From Odobenus rosmarus divergens (taxonomy: Eukaryota; Chordata; Mammalia; Carnivora; Odobenidae), in the NCBI RefSeq assembly GCF_000321225.1, contig NW_004450276.1, positions 6,389,605-6,453,604 of the forward strand: DNA of 64,000 nucleotides. Direction: 5' to 3'. Positions 44,561 to 57,950 of this stretch are shown in pieces (the stretch's first letter is position 1; each line of letters begins with the position of its first letter). The notes below the pieces were generated by a model. That model did no database searches and was not told the DNA's origin. It saw only the letters and a program-made list of their open reading frames with translations. Both the position numbers and the translations under genes were made by a program.

Positions 44561-47500
44561 CTCCAAGTTTGGGCCTAGAATCACTTGAGATTGCCGATCT
44601 CAGTTCTCCTTCAAAAGAATATTGAGAATGGAATAAAGATAAGAGGGTTGAAACTGAGGAATTCAGAGAAGTGTGAACTTAAGTCACTTTATGATCTTTA
44701 CTATCGGTTTGATTGGGGCTGCTAGTTTATTTTTAGATCATATGGTACCCTGTTGTCTATTTACAAAGCCATCACTCCTTAATTTAAAATTGTATTGAAT
44801 CTATTGTCTTAGGCCTTTAGTCGTCAGTCCCTACTGGTCTCTCATCCCTCACAACTGCCCAGGACTTAAGTAAATCTGATGCACCTCCAGCCCTCCCGGA
44901 TCACGAAAGCCACGCTACTCTTTCTCATCTTGGGACTTCCAAGCACAACCACCTATACTTTTCACTGCGTGCTGCTCCTGAACTACGTTCCTCTTCATGA
45001 CCAGGACAGGGCCTCTCTCGTACACTTCTTTTGAATCCTCTCTGGTGCCTTGCTTGTGGTATGTTCCTAATAAATATTCACTAAATGTAGGAACACCACT
45101 TATTGCTTTTGAGCAATCACGGAGGTGAAAAGGCCTGGATAGTTTCATGATGTGTTAAGTTCTCTGAGAAATCGCAAGACCTTGGCAGGTGGGAAAACTC
45201 TACAGAAAATCACTGTCAGTTTGTTAATCCCCCAAAGAGGCCAGCCTGAAAGAAAATGAAGTCCACGGTTCATAAAGAGCAGATAAATGTTTTATATGGA
45301 AAATAAATTAGCAAATTCACTGTCAAATTCCTAATGGCATGGAAGAATGGAAAGTCACAGTTTAACTTCCTTAACAAACCTGTCACTGACAGCCAGATGA
45401 CAGAGTCTGTCAAAGGAACACTTGGGAGACAGATTGCTATCTGACAAACAGCGTTCATTCCTGGGCCTATCCCCATGGACTGGAAGAAGAGTGAAATCTC
45501 GTAAAAAGCATTTGTCATTTGACTGTACAGAAGTTTCCCTTCAATTCTGAGGGTATTTTGAAGCTGTGTAGATTCCCACCCATGAAAGGAGTGCTTGTCA
45601 TGGGAGTCTTTTATGGGAAGTAAAATACTTTTGAAAATCTACTTCAATTACATCATGTCATGTAGTTTGGGGTTTTGCTCATGGTGAACACGTTATGAGT
45701 CAGATGAGGCAGACCCAACTCATTTCTTTGTCATAAAGACTTCTCAAATCTGGCCTTGGCCAAAGGGTATTACTGTTTGATCAGTGTAATGGGGAAGTAA
45801 GAATTGCCATGCCCACATAATCCCAGAGGCTGATGGAGCAATGACGAGGGGAGGAAAGCAGGATGCTTGTGGATGGAAGTGCTGAGTGGAGTAAAGGAGC
45901 TCACACACAACCCACCTGTTCAACAAGCATTTATTGGGCCCCTACTGTTTGCCAGGTGCCGTGTTAGGTGTTGAAGAAGTACTGTGAGGTTGACGTAGCT
46001 GCTGTTCCCAAGGAGATTGTGGTAGAGGAGGCCACGTCCTGTGTGGTGAGGAGCCATGATGGACTCCGGTGTCCCACAGTCCTTGAAGAGTTCTGGGAAT
46101 TCACTTCTGGAAACTCATCTTTACCGATTCATGACCTCTCCCACTTAAAAAGTCACATGCTAATAGAATATCGATCCTTTTATTGCTGAAGAACTGGCTG
46201 CTGGTGTCCCCGAGCAGCCCTATTTACTAAATAGAGCCCTCCATTTTGTTTTTCTTACTCAAATGAAACACCGGGCTACCATGACTCATGGGTGAAAATT
46301 AAGTGAGACAAAACGGCCACTCAGAAATGAAACCTTGCTAAGACAAAAAAAAGCATGGCATCGAGAGGAACAGAGGTATTCAAGGCAGGCAGATCTAGGC
46401 AGCAACCCTTGCCTCAGCTGTGTGACCTAGGATGCATTTCTCAACCTGGCACATAGTCATTGGTAACTAATACTATCGATGACTGTGGTATTGACAATGG
46501 AAGCCCTTAATTCATAAGAGCACCTGCCCCTGAAAGGAAGAGACTGGAACTGCTCTGACAGTGCATCTGGGAGCTCTCAGCGAAGCAGCAACACTAGAGT
46601 GATTTGCAATGAAGGATTTAGCGTAGGGATGACATGGTGGCTTACAACTGTTGCCTCTGAGCCTGGGGCCATCCTAAAGTCACTTTAGGTCAGCAGGCTG
46701 GCATTTGGGAAGAAAATCTGGATGCAAATGGGAGAGTGGGAACAAACTGGAACCTATGGGACAAACTGGAATCTGCATTTCTCTCATGAACTCAACCTTA
46801 AGTCACGGGAGACCTTTGCCTGGGAGCCACATGCACACCCCGTCCCAGCCTCAGAGAAGTAAAGCAGGAGATCCCGTGGGGGCTGGCAGAGCTGCGGGCC
46901 AGGTGCTGCTCCCCTCAGACTAGGAGAGCCAGCGGATCACCGGCAGGAGCTGTGGTGGCCCCTGGTGTCCCACACTGACCTTCAGTGTGGCATGTCTGCA
47001 GCTTTGCTTCTACCTTCTGAACCCAGTACAGATTTCTTCCGGCCAGGTCTGACTTGGAACTGTGCTGCGAAGACAACTCTGGGGAGCAGTTTTAGCTTCG
47101 CTAAGTTGACACAGAACAAACTGCCGCAGAGGAGGACCGTCCATTGCTGCAGAACAGGCTCTTCCGCCGGTCTCCAGTTTCCTGTCCCACCTCACTCTGC
47201 ACTTCCCCCCTCCCCACACCCCTTCACACTTTCACCAAATCTCTGTAGAGTACTTACTATGTTCCAGGTACTGTATTAGGTTCGGGGGAAAAATTGTGAG
47301 ACATGGCACCCACCCTCCTGACTCCTGCAGTCTAATGGGTGGGAGACATTAAATAACCACACACAGAGATGTAAAACTTCAACCATGGCTAGAGCCATGA
47401 CAGAGCGGGTACGTGATCCCGTTGAGAGTACGCAGAAAGAGGATTTCACCTAATCTAATAAAAACACCTGAAACTCAAGTATCAACTTCTCTAAAACCTC

Positions 47501-48007
47501 CAGATTTCTCTAGCGGCACCGATGATGCTGTTTATGCTCATTGACTCCTAAGGTCAGCCTCAGACAACTATCATTACGGATATACAACCATCATAGTGGA
47601 CCAGAGTAAGGAGAGGTGAAAATTAAATCAAGAACTGGAGAGACGTTTTTGTAGTTGTGTTATTAACTGAATTCAGGGAATTAGAAATACTGAGTTACAG
47701 ACAAGGGAGACTGGAGTGGAAGGTTCAAGCAGCAACACTCCTATTGCTTACCCAATGCCCCAGTGGGACAGCCCATTAATTGAATCATTTTTCAACTGTA
47801 AGACCTGGTACAACGCAAATTACTGTATAGATGTGGCACCTCAGTCGCTAAATGGACAATTCCAATATGCGCCAATTTTTTGTAAATGATGAACTTTTTC
47901 CAAGGTGGCATTCAAATCATGATAGAATGCTGCTACACAAAGATAACAACTAATTTTACTTGTGCCCTATCTGAAGCACCTGGCACAATCCCTGACATAG
48001 GTATTCA
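44561..48007. other. Mostly unique non-coding DNA
   Basis: Ancient-repeat scraps lie at 45920-45970 ('caagcatttattgggcccct') and 47225-47340 ('acttactatgttccaggtac'). No gene recognised. Frames of up to 104 codons carry no domain. Confidence 0.35.
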
Positions 48008-48012
48008 GTAAG

Positions 48013-48344
48013 TGTCCTGCTATAATGTAATGCCACATAGACTGGGTGGCTCATAAATGACAGAAATTCCTCACAAGTCCAGAGGCTGGCAAGTCCAAGA
48101 TCAAGGCACTGGCAGATTAAGTGTCTGGTGAGGACATAGATGCCTCCTGGTTCCTAGACAGCTGTCTCCTCGCTGCATCCTCACATGGAGGAAAGGATGA
48201 GGGATCCCTTGGGGGTCTCTTTGGTAAGGCTCCATCCTCATGACCTAATTACCGTCCAAAGGCCTCACCTCCTAATACCATCGCATTGGGGGTTAGGTTT
48301 CAACATATGAATTTTAGGGGAACACAAACATTCAGGCTATAGCA
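48013..48344 (-). mobile_element. MLT1A-like solo LTR with 5-bp TSD
   Basis: 'agtccagaggctggcaagtc', 'acctaattaccgtccaaagg', 'cctcctaataccatcgcatt' and 'aggggaacacaaacattcag' match reverse MLT1A. The plus-strand sequence runs TG...CA, and the 5-bp TSD GTAAG lies at 48008-48012 and 48345-48349, the size expected for MaLR insertions. Confidence 0.88.
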
Positions 48345-48349
48345 GTAAG

Positions 48350-49398
48350 CATTAGTTGAATGAATAAATCCATCCAAATGACTGTTTGGATGTCAGAATC
48401 TGTCTCCTACTTCCAGTTGCTATACCGTAGCAAATGTTCTTCCAACAGCAGGAAATGATGAAGAGGTTTCACCCTTGAGTTAGGCTTTGCCCAAACCCGG
48501 GTCTTCCAGTGGGGTCTCCCATTGCCCTGACTGCTAACTTGCCTTTGACCCTCAGCTCTGTAGTGACCTCTGGGTTCTCCATACTTGAGTGGGGGCAGTT
48601 GTCCAGTGTTACCCACCCCTCAGGCATCACCTCTAACTTGTATGCCTCCAGACCCAACGTGCCTCTTTGGTTTCCCTGGACGGTCAGTTTCCAGAGATTC
48701 AGCTTTCTGTTTCTTTGTTCTTTGTTCTATCTCTGATCTTACTCCCATGGCCCACTCCCGACATGACTACAGTTGTCAAACCTCCAGCACGTGAGGGCCA
48801 GCAGGTGGAAACAACATATGGGCAAGTTACATGACGCCTACGAGGCAGTTACCAGCATCATGGGTGCTGCAGAATTGTGCCATCATAGACGTCCCAGGAG
48901 TGACTTTGTGGAGCTACATTGACTAGACAGATGCAGAGTGAAGGAGTCCTATTTCTTAAAATTCTTTTGAGATTCGATGCTCACTTAATTTTTTAGTAAT
49001 ACTTTTGTTTTAAAAGAAAACTTTTTTGATTATGAAAGTAAAACATGCTTACTATAGATAATTTGGAAAATATAAGATGTTATAAAGAAGGCACATTATC
49101 TATAACTTACTATCCAGAGAGAATCACTGTTAACCCTTTGACCCTGTTTAGATGGCATAAGGTGGGAGACATGACTTAAGGTCTATGTGTCATATGAGCC
49201 ACAGAGCCCACCATGTCTCCTTCTGACAGCCCCAGGGCTGGGCATGAAAATCCAGTTTCCCGATCCTCCCTGCTGTGGTCAGAGCATCTTCCTAGAGCAC
49301 AAATCATCCTATGAGATCCACCCTGCTTAGGCCGTTTTTCCATGGACTCCCTGTGCCTTCCAGATAAAGTCTATGTATGACTTTGTATGACACACAGC
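48350..49398. other. Non-coding DNA; possible old LINE scrap at 49010-49140
   Basis: 'gtaaaacatgcttactatag' with 'agagaatcactgttaaccct' resembles an old L1M 3' region. The rest is unique. Confidence 0.35.
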
Positions 49399-49513
49399 TT
49401 TTTTCTTTTCTTTTCTTCTTTTCCTTTCCTTTCCTTTCCTTTCCTTTCCTTTCCTTCCCTTCCCTTCCCTTCCCTTTCCTTCCCTTCCCTTCCCTTCCCT
49501 TCCCTTTCCTTTT
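49399..49513 (+). repeat. (TTTCC)n/(TTCCC)n pyrimidine tract
   Basis: About 115 bp of nearly pure pyrimidine changes from TTTTC to TTTCC to TTCCC units. The Lys/Gly/Glu frames on the minus strand and Phe/Ser/Pro frames on the plus strand here are products of this repeat. It is next to the 3' end of the L1 at 49515-50235 and probably grew from its tail. Confidence 0.95.
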
Positions 49514-49514
49514 T

Positions 49515-50235
49515 GCAATCAGCGTTATTGAAGTATAATTTATGTACAATAAAAGTCATTGATGTTACGTGTATAGTTCAGTGAGTTTTGATAAAATGTG
49601 TTATCCAGGGAACCACCGCCACCACTTTTAGAACATAGAACAATTTGCTCATGTCCCTTTGATATCACCCTCCCCTTATCTCTAGTCTCTGGAAACTATT
49701 GATTCTCTTTGTGTCACTGTAGTTTTGCCTTTTTAAAGGAATTTCACATAAAAGAAATCATAGAGAATGTATTATTTTGTACCCGGCTTCTTTTCACATA
49801 ATGCTTTTTATATTTGTCCATGATGTTGTGTGTATCAGATGTTTGTTCTTTTTGATGGTTGACTAGTATTGCATTGGGTGGACATATCACAACTAGTGTA
49901 TTTATTTACAGTTGATGGGCAACTGGGTTATTTCCAGTTTTTCACTATTCTGAGTAAATCTGTTAGGAACATTTGCGTACATGTCTTTGTGTGAGCACGT
50001 GTTTGAATTTCTCGAAGGTAAATCCCCAGGAGTGGGATTGCTGCATTGTGTGGTAAATGTGTGTGTCACTTTATAAGAATATTGCAAACTGGTTTCCACA
50101 TGGCTGGACCATTTGGCATGCCTTGTACTAGTGTCTGAGAGTTGCAGTCATTCCAAATGCTCACCAACTCCTGGACCGTGGGATCGGCCATCTTGTTCAT
50201 GTTAGTCCTTGTAGTGGGTTAGATGAGGCTTTTTC
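49515..50235 (-). mobile_element. L1 3' UTR region, reverse
   Basis: 'cagcgttattgaagtataat', 'gtgtatagttcagtgagttt', 'ttgatggttgactagtattg', 'ccccaggagtgggattgctg' and 'tcaccaactcctggaccgtg' follow the reverse order of an old L1 3' end. Confidence 0.85.
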
Positions 50236-52131
50236 AGCCCGCCCTCCAGGCCTCCATGTGGCCCCCTCCTGCTCCGGTCACAGATTCACACTCAGTTGTG
50301 GGTGCTGCTGCTCCCCATGCTGCTGCTGCCTCAAGTGCCCAACTTTCTGTGGGAGCCCCCTGCCGTTCTCAAGGCTGAACCGGGGTTCTTGCTCTGGCAC
50401 CTGCAGTATCTGGGGCACATCCAACCTTACTGGGTTTGTGGGTTTTTTTCCTGCCTTGTCCTTTGAACTCAGTGTTCAGTGGTGGAAGTGAGGAGGGGGA
50501 AGATGTTTCCACAGCTTTGCGTCCCAGTGTCTCCCCCAGAGGCAAGAATTCTATGTTGAGTGAAAGAATGAACAAATGAATCTTAAGACTTTAGTACCTT
50601 TTCTAATTGATAGGACTGACCCCCATCAAAACATGCACTCAGACATTCTTCAAAGAATGGATTTCTGCACATCTTCTCTCCATGGGCACCTAGGAATAAA
50701 GACATTTTCGAGAAAGCTAGTGATGCATCTAGCCCCAGACTATGAGATGTGAAACTGAGCGGGCCTTAGTAGGACTGGGGCTCTGACTTTGCCCACTCTG
50801 TGCCCATCAGAGCCACTCACTTCTTCAAAAGTATTTAGAAAGTACTAACCATGGGCAGGTACTTCGGTTAGGTTCTAAGGGCACCATGGCAGGGAAGGGG
50901 GAAACGTGTGTGGAACCATCAGGCAAAGCTGTGAAGAATAGGTGTAACTGGATAGATGGAGAGACAAAGGAAAGTCCTTTCTGGTCACGAGTTCCCGCTC
51001 ACAAAACTGAAATGTGGACCTAAGTCGAGCCTGTTCAGGTAATTAGGCCCTGGCTAGAGCATGGTTAGAACAGAGGGTCCCTTTGAGAACTGCAGCGCAT
51101 GTAATTGGAGGGGTCCATGAACAATTGGGGGAAGTTCTAGAATGCATGGAGAGAAGTGGGAGGGATTGAATTTTATCTTACAGGCAGGGGGCTGGAGGGC
51201 AGGTGGGAACAGACTTTGTTCTTTTTTTTTTTTTGTAACAGGGTAGTAAAGGGATGAGGTCAGTGTTTTAGAAAAAGATTCTGATAAGTATATGAGGGAA
51301 AGGGCAGGGAGCTTGAGCCACCTTCGACATTTGTGCTAACCAGTGCTCATTTTCTGGGCTCCTAGGTCTCCCAGAAATCTTTGACCCCTTTAGCAGCTGA
51401 CCTGGTGTCCTCCCCTCAAGTCTGTTTCCTGAAGACATGCCTGATACCCTAACTTTATTTCTGAGGATATATGGTCTTGCAGATTGGGTGCCTTTCTTTC
51501 TGTCCTGGCCCCATCACCAATGGATCCGAGCTATCGTGTAACAAGGCTAGTTTTATTTGATCATACTAGTCATCCATCAGACAAGACAAATTAACATTGG
51601 CACAGTGATTTGGAGTTTACTGGACACCTGGACATGTGACTCCCAGTGGGCATCTTGTAGAAGTATGAGTATGGCGACCCGAGACACTTTGAGGGGCCCT
51701 TGAAGAGAGGACCTGTGCAAAGTTCTGCTCAGTGGCTCACAGACACATTGCCCTGAGAGGTGGGAGCCCCAGGGGCTAGCTACCTGGCCTGGGAACGGGG
51801 GTCATTCCAACCGAGAGGAGAAATGGTGCTCTCTGCACCATCCAAGTTTTAATCTGTCCTCAAAGGGCACAGGCTTCCTCTCCAAACCTGCCATATTCTC
51901 AGGGGATAACCATCCTCACGTATCGCGCTCGGAAGCCCCCACTCGAGGGTCCCATGTGTAGAAGACCCTGCGCCCCTACGGCCATGTGGGCATTACGGCT
52001 GGCTCAGACAGTGGGCACCAGCATGCAGCTGGTGTGCGTGGGGGCCGCGCTGTGCTCTCTTACTTGGACGGTCAGTACCATCGCCTTTCGTATCTAAACC
52101 TTTAGAGCGAATATCAAATGCTGTAAATTCA

Positions 52132-52137
52132 AATAAA
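52132..52137 (+). terminator. Isolated AATAAA
   Basis: This AATAAA follows about 200 bp with an unusual number of CpGs (51920-52115). It could be the end of a transcript, but no exon structure supports it. Confidence 0.15.
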
Positions 52138-54009
52138 CTTGCGAGGATGCCTAGTCCATGCAGGGATCCAGAGTTTCTGCACAGAACCCTGCGTCTGGAG
52201 GGGACTCACCTGATTCTTGTGTTGGGGATGGGTGAGGCCCCCAAGCGAAGTGGTGCAACCTCGGTCCTGGACCCGCGTTCCCAGCAAGTCGGTCATCTCA
52301 ACGTGACTACCTTGGTTTCTTTCTTTCTCTTCTGTCCTCACTCAGAATGGAAAACAGCTGGGCAACCTCCTTCCTCCTTGAAGGTGGTTACTGAGTCCTG
52401 CCCTTGTGCATTGTCCGTCGGTAGCTGGTAGCCCTGCGTCACTCACTGGGCGTCTGAGACACTGCGTCCTCATGAAAACTCATTATGTGCCTGCCTGGTT
52501 CTGCAGCCTCAACTGCTTCTTGGAAGCAGGTGGCCGCTCCATTATGAATACATTAAAAAGGAAAAGAAGAAGAAGAAGAAGAAAACCTTCCTGGTTTGTT
52601 GTTAGACCAGCTTCTTACGAGAGGCACCGTCCCCATCCTAGTTTAGCCTAAGCCAGATGAAGCAGCTTCACGTGTGGAGTCATTTTGTCTTCAACATTTG
52701 TCAGAGGCAGCAACTGAAAACGTGTAAGTTGCCAGGTACATGAATCAGCCAGCTAAGGGAGCTATAAATCCTGCTTAGGTGTGCATACGGAAAGGTGTTT
52801 GCTCTCCCCGGAGTGGAAAAGTCCCTGATGGTGGAGGTAGGGGTGCAGGCAGTGGCACCGAAGGGCCCCGCCGCCCCCCGCCCCAGGCAGACGGGGCCGG
52901 GAGAGGTGCACTGATCTGGGGAGCAGCGGGTGGGTGTGGAGCAGCGACAACTAGCCGGCTCGGGAAGGAGTTAGTGTGTGAGTGTGAACACCAACACGCT
53001 CGGGCCCGGCACAGAGGTGTGAGGGGAGGGCTCCAGGGCGAAGCAGGAGCCTTTCCAAATGTGGTTTCCAAGTGAAAACATTCCTTTCAATGACCTTGGA
53101 TTCATTGGTATCCTTTCCCTCAGGTTCCTCCCAAGTCTGGACAGAAAGCATCGAGAATCAGAAAGGAGAAGTAAGGAGACGTGAGGAGAGAGGGGTAACA
53201 GGAAGGAGTCAGCCGTTTGTAAGGGAAATGAAAATCACTTGGTGACATGCGACCCGGGGTCTGCAAGGTCCCAGACTGCGGGGAAATGGCAGTTCGTACC
53301 AGCCGCTTCGGTTGTTAAACCGACTGTCATTGGATAGTAAAGAAAGAGCTGTTTGAATTTTGGCAGCTTGATAGACTTTTTGAAAATCTCTTCGCAAGGT
53401 TGATTTTAACATAAATCTCGAGCAAGCATGACATGTAAAACGGCACCCAGGGCCATTAGAGTCATGTTACGGGTTTTAGCTTCTCTTGCCAGTAGGATTC
53501 CTCTCTCCGCTGGTATTATATGTGCCTGCCAAAACCATATAAAAAGCATTCATGGAGAAACGTTTCCAATGCCAGCAGCCAATCCAGTTCTTTCCCGAAT
53601 CTGAAGGCTAGAAGGCAGGGCCTGGAGACTGGCGGGGTGCAGATGTCAGGTAAGATGCTGAGCAAGGCTCGCCTGAAGGCAGGACGAAGGCACTGGGTGT
53701 CCTGGGCCCCTGCGCTTCAGTTCATCGCAGCTAAAGCGGGAAAGAGACAGAAGTTGGTGGTGTTTCTCAGTGACGTTGATCTTCTCCTCTGTCAGTTGTT
53801 TTCTGTTAACAAGGAGAAGCTGCTAAAAACCCAACCCAAACCAAACCAAACCCACGGTTCACAACAATCAATAGGTACATCAGCACTTTGTACACACACT
53901 TATGCCAACACAAGTCATCCTGTTTCCCCTCCTGCTTCTAAAATGAGGAATTACAGAGAGGGTCATAGGGGGAAAAAAATGATTGTGTAGAGTAATAGCT
54001 TTGATGAAA

Positions 54010-54031
54010 CACACACGCGCGCGCACACACA
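54010..54031. repeat. Alternating (AC)/(GC) purine-pyrimidine run
   Basis: The run is 'acacacacgcgcgcgcacac' in pattern, a class of sequence prone to form Z-DNA. Confidence 0.8.
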
Positions 54032-56417
54032 CCCTTCCTGTGGCATTTATAATATCCAAAACTGTCCTGAGCTGACAGTCATATTTTTATACTGTGACAT
54101 GGGCCATATATTCAGGACCATCGAGATAGATAAGATTCTGAAGTCCCCTGTGATTCCAATGTGTGAGGAAGCCTTTGTTTAGCCGGCGGCAGTGTTCACA
54201 GGACAATGGACTTCAAGCGATATATGCAAATGTGTCCTTTCCCCATTACTGAAAGGGACCTTTATGATTAGATTGGAATAGCAACATCAATCCCTGGGTT
54301 AATATGACTTATTGGCCTAAAGGGAGGGAGCATGTTCTGCTAGCAAGATTTAAAAACTAGGCATTAGACACGTCAAATTGGAACCTTCGCTGGAACCACA
54401 GGAGCCTTGTGTAATGCTAGAGAAACCTTCCAGCCTTTCGTGTCTCCTTTGCTGTCTTTGGAAATCAGCGGAAACCACCTTTCCAGGAGTGTTATGAGCC
54501 TCTATGAAGAGTTCACATAAAAGTCAGAAGAGACGCCTTAAATAGTATCAAGACCTATGAGTTCCCCATCCAGGAGCTCTTCAGATTATTCTAAGCCCCA
54601 GGGCCACGGGCTGATCCAGGCCAGATTCAGAGACATGCATGTCAATAAAAATCACTATTAAATGGAGTTAAGAGTTATTGTTTATTGGCAAAACAGTCAC
54701 GTGGCAGCCACATACAGAAAACATGCAGAAGGTGATGTTTCTGGAAGAGAGGTACGGCCTCACCAAACTGCTCCCTCCAGCGGCCCCCACCTCAGGGGCC
54801 AGGAGTTTGGCTATGATGTTACTCGCTCTTTCCATACTCATCTTTGTTATTTATTTGCCCTGTGATAACACTTAACATTTTTCAAATGCCTTAAAATAAC
54901 TTGACCAGGATCTCAAAGTCAACATGTATTAAGAGCTGGGGGAGAAAGAGCGGCTCAAAGACACAGAGCAAACCCAGTGTGTGCTGACAAGCGCCTTGCA
55001 GTCACTGACAAAGCCAGCGGAGATGAATGTGGATACATTTTTTAGGGAAGCCAGGGTTTCAAAGGAAAAATCGGGATATCACTTAAAGGAAGAAAGCACC
55101 CACTGCTGTTAGAGGGACTCCAGACACTTTTGGTTGATTATAAAAAAAAAAGTTGAGACAAATTTTGCAACCACAGGAACATTTTATACAGGTTACACTT
55201 AGCGTTTGCGAATAAAGAGCCATTTTAAAACTCCATGAAAGTGTGTCTTCATCAAAAGAAGTTGACAACATCGCCTTGTTAAAATATTGTCCTATGTGAA
55301 AGAGGCATTTGGCTGGGTTTCCCATCTGTGCTGTTAGAATGGTTAAGTATTTAATTGCTGAGAAGGTAATCCTATTATTTCAGATTTCATGCGTAATGAA
55401 TTCTTTTTCCGAATTTGAGGAACTATGAAGGGAAAGTGAGATTCTCTGGGAAGTTTATTTTTGAAAAAGCACTTGACAGACGTTGTAACATCTGAGCAGC
55501 CTTGGTCTGGGAGAGGCTCTTAGCAGCAGATTGGGGAGCAGGTACCAGAGGGTGAATATGTGAAACCCACGTGACCATCAAATGAGGTGATGTCTGCCTT
55601 TGGTTCCCAGCATGAAATCACCATAAAAACATGACTTTTTAGAAACAGGGCATAAATGAGTACTTTGTTTCATTAAAGTCCCTAATATTTCTCCTAGGGA
55701 GTTGTGCATTTGTGGAAACATCTCAGCCCCGAGCATTTAATAGTAAATTTTTGCATACCTCTGAGAAGTTTGGCGGAAACAGGGCATGCCTTTATTTCCC
55801 AATTTCTGTCACAAATGACTAGACAAGAAAGTGATTAGAAGCAGAGGGGGAGAAAAGACAGTTGGGTCAGAGGAGGTGTTGGGTGAATAGAAGAATTGCA
55901 AGCACCACAGAGCTCCCAGCACGAAACACAGGCGTCAATAAAGATCTGTTGTTTGGATGGATGACTGGATGGACCGAGTGAAAGGTTTTGTGATCACAAA
56001 AAAAGGTCAGTCAGTGCTTTTTCTTGTAGAACCCACCCAAGCCCCCAAATGATTGGGAAATGGGGACTCCTGATTAAGTTGATTAATATGCCCTAAATGA
56101 ACCACTTAATTTCAAAAAAGGGTTCAAAAGCCTTAATAACATTCACACTGCACAGACCAACCCCACCATGATTTATGTGATTCTTCGGTGAGTCATAAAG
56201 CCCTTTAGGATATTGCCCTGCCTGGACATCATTTATCATTGTGCGGTTCAGCAAAAGCATTCTGTGAACTCTTGTTTTCAGATAACTTTGATTCTTGATA
56301 AATAGGAATGTATTTTACCTACATTTTTATTCTTGCTTTTACTATGTAACATGCTATTATCTAATCTTTGCCTGAAATTTTGACAAGAGAACTTTACAGC
56401 AGGGGGGCCGCCAGCAT

Positions 56418-56445
56418 TGACCTTTGTTGATGGGTTTGACCTTTG
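56418..56445 (+). promoter_or_regulatory. Two identical TGACCTTTG half-sites, 19 bp apart
   Basis: TGACCTTTG occurs at 56418-56426 and 56437-56445. Its complement CAAAGGTCA is the extended AGGTCA half-site used by nuclear receptors such as HNF4, COUP-TF or PPAR. The 19-bp periodicity is close to two helical turns. Function is inferred from the motif only. Confidence 0.35.
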
Positions 56446-57759
56446 CTAAGTGGGATTCTCAGTGGGCTGCTGGGGCCTCTGAGAAAGGGACCCTCTGGAA
56501 GTGAGAAGAATTGGCTGATTTAAGCCACAAGCAAAAAACCCTGAGGTTTTGGAATTTGTGTCATGGTTTCTCTTTGTGATCTGGACTATATTTACAACTT
56601 AATGGGATCGATGGATTTTTTTTTCCTTATGTTTTTTAAGCGTTTTCATTGCTCTACAGAAATATTTTGGAAGTTTTCATTATTATTTTTGTAATTTAGT
56701 AAAACAGCTAAGGATCACTTATTCACAACATCCAAGAATCTGGGAATTACTCTCCCTTAACCTCCAGTCCTCTTTCTGCCCCAAGACAGCACGCTTATCA
56801 ACATGTTTTCCCTGAATTTCTTGTCCAGGAAAGCTTTTTTTTTTCCCCCTGGGTTGCATCAAAGATCTGCTAAAGAATACTTCAACAGAGGGGCCTGCAC
56901 ACATTTTACCTATAGAGAAAAATCAGGATGGAAGCCACCAGCCAGAGGAAGGTTTCAGGAAGATGTTGAGCAATGAACTAGATGGTAATGAGGGAGAGTA
57001 AAGGAGAAGAAAAATATCTCTAACGTGTTGTTAAGACAGCTTTAGAAAACATTCTGGTCCCAATAGGAAACCTATCAGAGCTATGTGTCTACCAGTTACT
57101 GCAAAGCCATTTTCTGTCACTGGAGGTGAGAGTCGGTCACATCCTCTGTCTGGGAGAAAATTGTCATTGGAAGGTTGGTGTGTGGAGTGAATGGTCAGCT
57201 AGAACTCCTTACCCACCCATGTTTTCTCTCCCTTTCCTGCAGAGCCTGGGCTCCTGAGGGAGGCCCGCTGGTTCTGTGAAGTCATAAGCTTCTCCTCACT
57301 GTGTTTTATTCTACAACAGTCTGAAAAGACACCACCTCATCTAGTGCATGGTCTGTCCCTTCTGGTGGCCCATGTGTTCCTACTACCTTGTCATCTACTT
57401 TCTCGTACCTACACATCAAATCCCAACCCTAAAACATTGACCCTGCATGACATATTAAAGCAGACATGGCTGACCTTGCTCTGAGACATCTGTGAATATA
57501 TAAGAAAGGGAACTTGAATGGAAGAAGGAATGAGAGGGAAGGGCAATTTTCGGACAACTTCGTTCATTAATGGAAACCGTTAGGAAAGAGTGGCAATATG
57601 GTTGAAGCCAGAACATTGACCTGTCTCTTGCAGCTACACAGCATCTGTAATATTGTACCTATCTATCATCTTAGATGGTTGCATGGAAATGGATCCAATG
57701 ATTTCTTCTAATTAATAAATTAGAATATCTGATGAATATGTACAGTCCTAAGTGATCTG

Positions 57760-57950
57760 GGGGACTTAAGCACCTACTGTGTGCTAAGTCCTAGAAGTAT
57801 CACACAATGACATGTATTATTTTAGCCGATCACTAAAACAACCATGTGAGCTGCATCATATCTCCTTTCTATAAATGTGGCAACAGAAACTCAGACACCT
57901 GCCCAGGGTCATGCTGCAGAGCTGGGATTCAACCTCAGATCTGCGTGATT
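57760..57950 (-). repeat. MIR fragment
   Basis: 'agcacctactgtgtgctaag', 'aaatgtggcaacagaaactc' and 'gcagagctgggattcaacct' match the reverse MIR core. Confidence 0.75.

Larger units (their letters stand above)
50236..57759. other. Long unique non-coding tract
   Basis: I recognise no gene and almost no repeats in 7.5 kb, fewer than elsewhere in the window. Small landmarks are an (AAG)n at 52566-52581, a GC-rich patch at 52850-53000, an AC/GC alternating run at 54010-54031 and paired nuclear-receptor-type half sites at 56418-56445. A 156-codon plus frame (53520-53990) has no domain I know. Confidence 0.4.

Noticed and set aside
49304..49584. Lys/Gly/Glu-rich minus frames and Phe/Ser-rich plus frame
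   Set aside because: Translation of the TTTCC/TTCCC simple repeat.
53520..53990. 156-codon plus-strand frame
   Set aside because: No domain, no promoter or splice context, ordinary base composition for non-coding DNA.
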